Origin: Thermoplasmata archaeon
Lineage (GTDB): Archaea > Thermoplasmatota > Thermoplasmata > Thermoplasmatales > Thermoplasmataceae
NCBI GenBank assembly: GCA_021806345.1
Contig: JAJZXP010000037.1
Span: forward strand, 1 to 9,279
Direction of reading: 5' to 3'
DNA: 9,279 nucleotides
The notes under the pieces are model-generated. The model was not told the origin of the DNA and ran no database searches. It saw nothing but the letters and a program-made list of their open reading frames with translations. The stretch's first letter is position 1. The number at the start of each line of letters is the position of its first letter. Shown here in pieces: positions 6,235 to 9,279 of the stretch. The position numbers were made by a program, and so were the translations under genes.

Positions 6235-7680
6235 ATGGATCCTCAATCAGAAAGCCTTAGGAAAACAAATGTAGGTATCTTTGGGTTAGTATTTCAGGGC
6301 ATAGGACAAATCGCTCCAATTGGAATCTTTGCTGGCTCGATTCTTGGGGCAGCATCATTTGCCTGGGGCGCAACCCCTCTTTCGTTCATCATTGGTTTTG
6401 TTTCGGCCTTACTTGCTGGAAATACAGTGTTTCAATATTCTAAGAAAGTCGCCAGCGCAAGAGGTTATTATTCATATGCTGGTGGTGGCCTAGGATATTT
6501 TGCAGCTACATTTGTGGCTTTTATGTATATTTTATACCAGTTGGCCAATATTGGGTTTATAACTATTAATAGGCTTTGGTCATTTGCGTCCATTATCAAC
6601 GGCATAACCGGGTCTCACATTCCACAACTTAGTGGTCTTCTCTTTGTGATTATTTGGATAGCTTTTGTTATTATAGTTGCAATACGTGGGTTAAAACCAT
6701 CTGTCAGAACCCAGATATTTTTATCCTTAATCTCTTTGGCATTCGTATTTGTTGTTTCAGCTATTATAATTATTAAGGCTCCAGATAATACGTTAGCAGT
6801 CTTCACCCCGATCAATCCTCCCGGTATCAATGGGGTGTTTTTAGGATTTATTACTGGTACTTTTTTGGCTTTCGCCGGTTATGGCTCTTTGGTCCCTCTA
6901 GGGGAAGAGGTTAAAGCTCCAAAGAAGACGATTGGTATTTCAGTCATCTTATTGATTTCGATAACTGCGATTGTGGACATAGTTGGTTCATATGCTATGA
7001 CAGTAGGATGGGGTTATAAGATAATGAGTTCATTTACGTCTTCCGTGAGGCCAGGATTCTTTGAAGTAAACAAATATGTTGGCCTTCTAGCTGAGTATAT
7101 ATTCTTAGCAATATTTTTGGCCGTATTATATTCTTTGGTGTTAACCATGTTTACCGCTTTGACAAGGGTTTTGTACGCAATGGGTAGAGACGGTATCTTG
7201 CCAAATTTCCTATCTAAAACTCATAAAAAGTTTGGTACGCCTGTGAGTGCGATATATGTCGGGGTAATATTCATGCTTATACTGATAACTCCGATATCGT
7301 TTGGGTTCTACTTTTTGGCTGGTTTCTCTGGCGGTTTGCTTGATACATGGTTGGTATTTGCTTTGATGGCTTCGCTAGGCAGCATTCTAATACACATCAT
7401 AACAAACTCATCCCTATCAGTGGATAAACGTTTCAAGGAAAAGACTCTTTCGCATGTTGTAATCCACATTATTGTACCAAGCGTGACATCGGTGCTGTTT
7501 ATTGTTGCCTTAGCTTATTCACTAAATGGAATTCCTACCTATTTACTCGTGGCACCAATACTAATCTTGGTTTACTCAATCGGCGTAGTTTTATTCACTT
7601 ACAATAAGAGACACAGATTAAAGAAACTAGATTTTCAGGGAATCGATGAAAATTTGACCATTTCGAATACAGGAAGGTAA
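6235..7680 (+). CDS. APC-superfamily amino-acid permease
   Basis: The 481-residue product is a cytoplasmic-membrane amino acid/polyamine/organocation permease with about 12 hydrophobic helices. Helix 1 contains the glycine-rich unwound segment of the family (GLVFQGIGQIAPIG, 17-30). Helix 3 is preceded by KVASARGYYSYAGGGLG (71-87), equivalent to the usual 'SGGxYxY' region. Helix 6 and its loop show FAGYGSLVPLGEEVKAPKK (213-231), and the helix 8-9 loop shows TRVLYAMGRDGILPNFLSK (310-328), both highly typical APC signatures. Such carriers import amino acids or amines with protons or exchange them. The substrate is not predictable from what I can see. ATG 6235 is preferred over the adjacent GTG 6232 because of TATA spacing. 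It runs divergently from the cyclodeaminase-like gene, with a transposase relic between. An ISL3 element is inserted 56 bp after its stop codon, leaving the gene intact. Confidence 0.92.
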   Translation: MDPQSESLRKTNVGIFGLVFQGIGQIAPIGIFAGSILGAASFAWGATPLSFIIGFVSALLAGNTVFQYSKKVASARGYYSYAGGGLGYFAATFVAFMYILYQLANIGFITINRLWSFASIINGITGSHIPQLSGLLFVIIWIAFVIIVAIRGLKPSVRTQIFLSLISLAFVFVVSAIIIIKAPDNTLAVFTPINPPGINGVFLGFITGTFLAFAGYGSLVPLGEEVKAPKKTIGISVILLISITAIVDIVGSYAMTVGWGYKIMSSFTSSVRPGFFEVNKYVGLLAEYIFLAIFLAVLYSLVLTMFTALTRVLYAMGRDGILPNFLSKTHKKFGTPVSAIYVGVIFMLILITPISFGFYFLAGFSGGLLDTWLVFALMASLGSILIHIITNSSLSVDKRFKEKTLSHVVIHIIVPSVTSVLFIVALAYSLNGIPTYLLVAPILILVYSIGVVLFTYNKRHRLKKLDFQGIDENLTISNTGR

Positions 7681-7686
7681 AGATTA

Positions 7687-7700
7687 TAATATTTTTAAAT
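7687..7700 (+). terminator. T-tract terminator of the permease gene
   Basis: ATAATATTTTTAAA, with a run of five T, lies within 20 bp of the permease stop codon. It is a plausible archaeal T-tract terminator; no hairpin is evident. Confidence 0.35.
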
Positions 7701-7728
7701 ACCTGATATTGAACCTCATCGTAACATA

Positions 7729-7736
7729 AGATCAAT
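7729..7736 (+). repeat. Target-site duplication, left copy
   Basis: AGATCAAT directly abuts the left inverted repeat of the insertion sequence and is repeated exactly beside the right one. Eight base pairs is the usual duplication length of ISL3-family elements. Confidence 0.88.
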
Positions 7737-7762
7737 GGATCTCTTTAACATTCTGGGGGTAA
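7737..7762 (+). repeat. Terminal inverted repeat, left end of the ISL3 element
   Basis: It starts GGATCTCTT and ends TGGGGGTAA. Compared with the reverse complement of 8976-9001 it differs at four of 26 positions. The transposase stop codon (7745-7747) lies inside this repeat, so the last five residues of the enzyme are encoded by the IS end. Confidence 0.9.
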
Positions 7763-8947
7763 CCTCAATCCTCCTGCCACCAGATATATGATCGTATCTC
7801 GGTATTCCTTTGCCTTGAACCCATATGAACGCTTGAATGCAGTACGGATCTTGTTGTTCAATCCTTCCACAACAGCTGAATTTATTTCAGATTTTATTGC
7901 CTCAAGGATGCCATTGAGATGTCTCTTCATGGCCTTTCCCAGCTTGATTATATCGGGCATCCTTGATCTTAATGCCCATGATATCCATTTCTTCAGATAT
8001 GATTCCGCAATGCTAACATTAACGGTCCAGAGTCTCTGCAATGCTATCTTGAAATGATAGGCATGTGATGTCTGCAGATCAAGGGATTTGACAGACATGA
8101 GACGGTCTCTTTCCTTATCTGAAAGATCAGAATAATTCTTCAGCCAGTCGTATCTTGTGTGTTTCAGGATCTTATTCTCTCTTGCTTCCTTTCTTCTAAT
8201 TCTGTCAAGGGCATCATTCATCATCTTTATGACATGAAAATGATCAAAGACTATCTCAGATGCAGGAAAATACTGTTTCGCACCGGATATGTATGATGGA
8301 TACATATCCATGGTGATGTGATCTATCTTTGATGGATCCAGGAATGGGTGCTTAGCTATGAATTTTCCAAAAACATCTGATTCCTTTCCTTCTTCTATAT
8401 CCACTACCCTGCTGTTTCTGATGTCATAAAATAATGTTACATAGACATGATATTTCTGGACAGAGAATTCATCAATTCCCAGTATATTGAGATCTGATAT
8501 ATCCTGATCCTTTCTTGCCTGATCAACGTAATGTTTGAGTATCCTCCATACAGAATCCTCATTGATTCCCACTATTCTGGAAACAGCAGATACGGGCATC
8601 TCCCTGCACATCTCCACAACCATTGCCTCAAAATGCAGTGAGAAGCCTGATCCTTTTCGAGCCCATGGAAGATCAACAGTTTTCTTTCCATGTTCGTTGC
8701 ATTTTATTCTGGGTTCCCGTGCATGCACATAAGTGGGGTACTGGAATATATTCAGGTGCCTCCATGTACGTTCATCAGTTTCATGAACGCCGTATAGTTT
8801 TCCGCATAGCGGACACTTAAATCTTGATCCCTTCTGGAAATCTATCCAGATGTCAACCCTCTTATCCTCATGATCAAATCTTATCTCCTTGATATACCAT
8901 GGTTCCTCGAGACCTAGAAGCTTCTTGAACAGTTCCTCTGAATTCAT
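7745..8947 (-). CDS. ISL3-family transposase
   Basis: The 400-residue product is an intact DDE transposase that cuts and joins the ends of its own element. The N-terminal zinc-binding domain has CPLCG (Cys45, Cys48) and CNEHG (Cys83, His86). A helix-turn-helix region follows (about 107-140: VVEMCREMPVSAVSRIVGIN). The RNase H-like catalytic core has Asp159 in LGIDEFS, Asp214 in ITMDMYPSY and Glu361 in VVEGLNNKI, with the family's FDHFHVIK segment at 234-241 and the ending RSYGFKAKEYRDTIIYLVAGG. Length and order fit ISL3 transposases of about 400 residues. The frame has no internal stop or shift. ATG 8947 is preceded by a TATA-like TAAATAATAAA about 26 bp upstream, overlapping the right inverted repeat, so the enzyme could influence its own transcription by binding the end (inference). 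It is a different subgroup from the transposase at the right edge. Confidence 0.95.
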   Translation of the reverse strand: MNSEELFKKLLGLEEPWYIKEIRFDHEDKRVDIWIDFQKGSRFKCPLCGKLYGVHETDERTWRHLNIFQYPTYVHAREPRIKCNEHGKKTVDLPWARKGSGFSLHFEAMVVEMCREMPVSAVSRIVGINEDSVWRILKHYVDQARKDQDISDLNILGIDEFSVQKYHVYVTLFYDIRNSRVVDIEEGKESDVFGKFIAKHPFLDPSKIDHITMDMYPSYISGAKQYFPASEIVFDHFHVIKMMNDALDRIRRKEARENKILKHTRYDWLKNYSDLSDKERDRLMSVKSLDLQTSHAYHFKIALQRLWTVNVSIAESYLKKWISWALRSRMPDIIKLGKAMKRHLNGILEAIKSEINSAVVEGLNNKIRTAFKRSYGFKAKEYRDTIIYLVAGGLRLPPEC

Positions 8948-8967
8948 GTGCTATAATGGAGAGGTAG

Positions 8968-8978
8968 TTTATTATTTA
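8968..8978 (-). promoter_or_regulatory. TATA-like box of the ISL3 transposase
   Basis: On the minus strand TAAATAATAAA is centred about 26 bp before the ATG at 8947 and overlaps the inner end of the right inverted repeat. This arrangement is common in insertion sequences and lets transposase binding reduce its own expression. Confidence 0.45.
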
Positions 8979-9001
8979 CCCCCAAAGAGTTGAAGAGATC
9001 C
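8976..9001 (-). repeat. Terminal inverted repeat, right end of the ISL3 element
   Basis: On the minus strand this starts GGATCTCTT and ends TTGGGGGTAA, mirroring 7737-7762 with 22 of 26 identities. The outer nine bases are identical at both ends. Confidence 0.9.
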
Positions 9002-9009
9002 AGATCAAT
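9002..9009 (+). repeat. Target-site duplication, right copy
   Basis: AGATCAAT directly follows the right inverted repeat and matches the copy at 7729-7736 base for base. Confidence 0.88.
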
Positions 9010-9020
9010 TTATATTTTTA

Positions 9021-9046
9021 GGTTCTTCCGACTTTTGTGTGGGTGA
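9021..9046 (+). repeat. Putative terminal inverted repeat of the second ISL3 element
   Basis: GGTTCTTCCGACTTTTGTG followed by TGGGTGA lies just outside the transposase stop codon. The GG-start and position fit ISL3-family ends, but the matching partner is outside the window, so the inner limit is a guess. Confidence 0.55.
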
Positions 9047-9279
9047 TCATGGATAGAGGTCCAGATTGCCGCATTTGAAATATATCGCTGTCTTCAGATG
9101 GCCTCTGTTCCTGAAGCCATAGGCCATCTTCTCTATCAATGCAATCTTTGAATTGATCCCCTCTGCCTTTGCATTGGTGATCCTGTGAGTGAAGTAATTC
9201 AGTATCTTGTCAATATGCACCCTCATCATCTTTGCCACAATCTTCATGGCATCGATGGATGAGTGCACTATCCAGGAAT
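9047..9279 (-). CDS. ISL3-family transposase, C-terminal part; 5' end outside window
   Basis: The frame is open from the right edge to TGA at 9047-9049, giving about 76 residues of the C terminus of an ISL3 DDE transposase. The catalytic Glu lies in NAKAEGINSKI, after the helix DKILNYFTHRIT. It ends with KMAYGFRNRGHLKTAIYFKC and GNLDLYP, the usual end of the GFRN-type ISL3 subgroup ('GFRN..NF..AI.F.CGGLDLYP'). A GTG at 9266-9268 lies inside the frame, but the coding continues upstream (SWI precedes it), so it should not be taken as the start. The zinc finger and both catalytic Asp residues are off-window. Whether the gene is intact cannot be judged. It is distinct from the 400-residue transposase next door, whose end reads YGFKAKEYRD. 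Confidence 0.9.
   Translation of the reverse strand, partial: SWIVHSSIDAMKIVAKMMRVHIDKILNYFTHRITNAKAEGINSKIALIEKMAYGFRNRGHLKTAIYFKCGNLDLYP

Larger units (their letters stand above)
7737..9001 (-). mobile_element. Complete ISL3-family insertion sequence (1265 bp)
   Basis: The element is bounded by 26-bp imperfect inverted repeats at 7737-7762 and 8976-9001 (22 of 26 positions match) and by identical 8-bp direct repeats AGATCAAT. One intact 400-residue transposase fills it on the minus strand, with its promoter inside the right end. All requirements for autonomous movement seem present, and the exact target duplication suggests a fairly recent insertion. It landed between the permease gene and the end of a second ISL3-family element. 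Confidence 0.93.
9021..9279 (-). mobile_element. Second ISL3-family element, cut by the window edge
   Basis: The transposase C terminus at 9047-9279 is followed, outside its stop codon, by a putative terminal repeat opening GGTTCTTCC at 9021, an ISL3-like terminus. The element is therefore inferred to start at 9021 and continue beyond the right edge. Its sequence differs from the 7737-9001 element in both terminal repeat and protein, so it is a separate IS and not a second copy. Confidence 0.75.

Noticed and set aside
6615..6830. Minus-strand 71-codon frame
   Set aside because: It is antisense inside the APC permease gene.
7788..8820. Plus-strand frames of 65-89 codons
   Set aside because: All are antisense to the intact ISL3 transposase.

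Overview
The window looks like chromosome from a moderately AT-rich archaeon, most likely a Thermoplasmatales relative (Thermoplasma, Ferroplasma, Cuniculiplasma type). This rests on heavy AGA/AGG/ATA codon use, archaeal TATA-like boxes about 25-30 bp upstream of ATG codons with no Shine-Dalgarno sequence between them (leaderless mRNAs), and archaeal-looking ISL3 transposases. The lineage is an inference; no rRNA or marker gene is present.

Layout. 1-515 is the 3' two thirds of a classical short-chain dehydrogenase, cut by the left edge. 672-2126 is a full-length UbiD-family prenyl-FMN-dependent decarboxylase with all expected metal and catalytic residues. 2127-3313 is about 1.2 kb with no convincing intact gene; it holds a 42-codon and a 101-codon reading frame that look like fragments. 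3314-4600 (minus) is a 12-helix major facilitator transporter. 4824-5822 (minus) is an ornithine cyclodeaminase/mu-crystallin family oxidoreductase that lacks the Asp of true ornithine cyclodeaminases. 5928-6188 is the C-terminal relic of a DDE transposase, probably IS1634-like. 6235-7680 is an APC-superfamily amino-acid permease.

The right end is mobile DNA. 7737-9001 is a complete 1265-bp ISL3-family insertion sequence with 26-bp imperfect terminal inverted repeats, an intact 400-aa transposase and an exact 8-bp target duplication (AGATCAAT). Only 19 bp further on, at 9021, a second and different ISL3-family element begins and runs off the right edge.

How the genes may work together: a dehydrogenase, a decarboxylase, an imine reductase-like enzyme, an MFS carrier and an amino-acid permease suggest uptake and breakdown of a carboxylic or amino acid. 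Each intact gene with a visible 5' end has its own promoter and strands are mixed, so this is a neighbourhood, not an operon, and the substrate cannot be read from the sequence. I see no clear defence system, CRISPR array, tRNA or rRNA.
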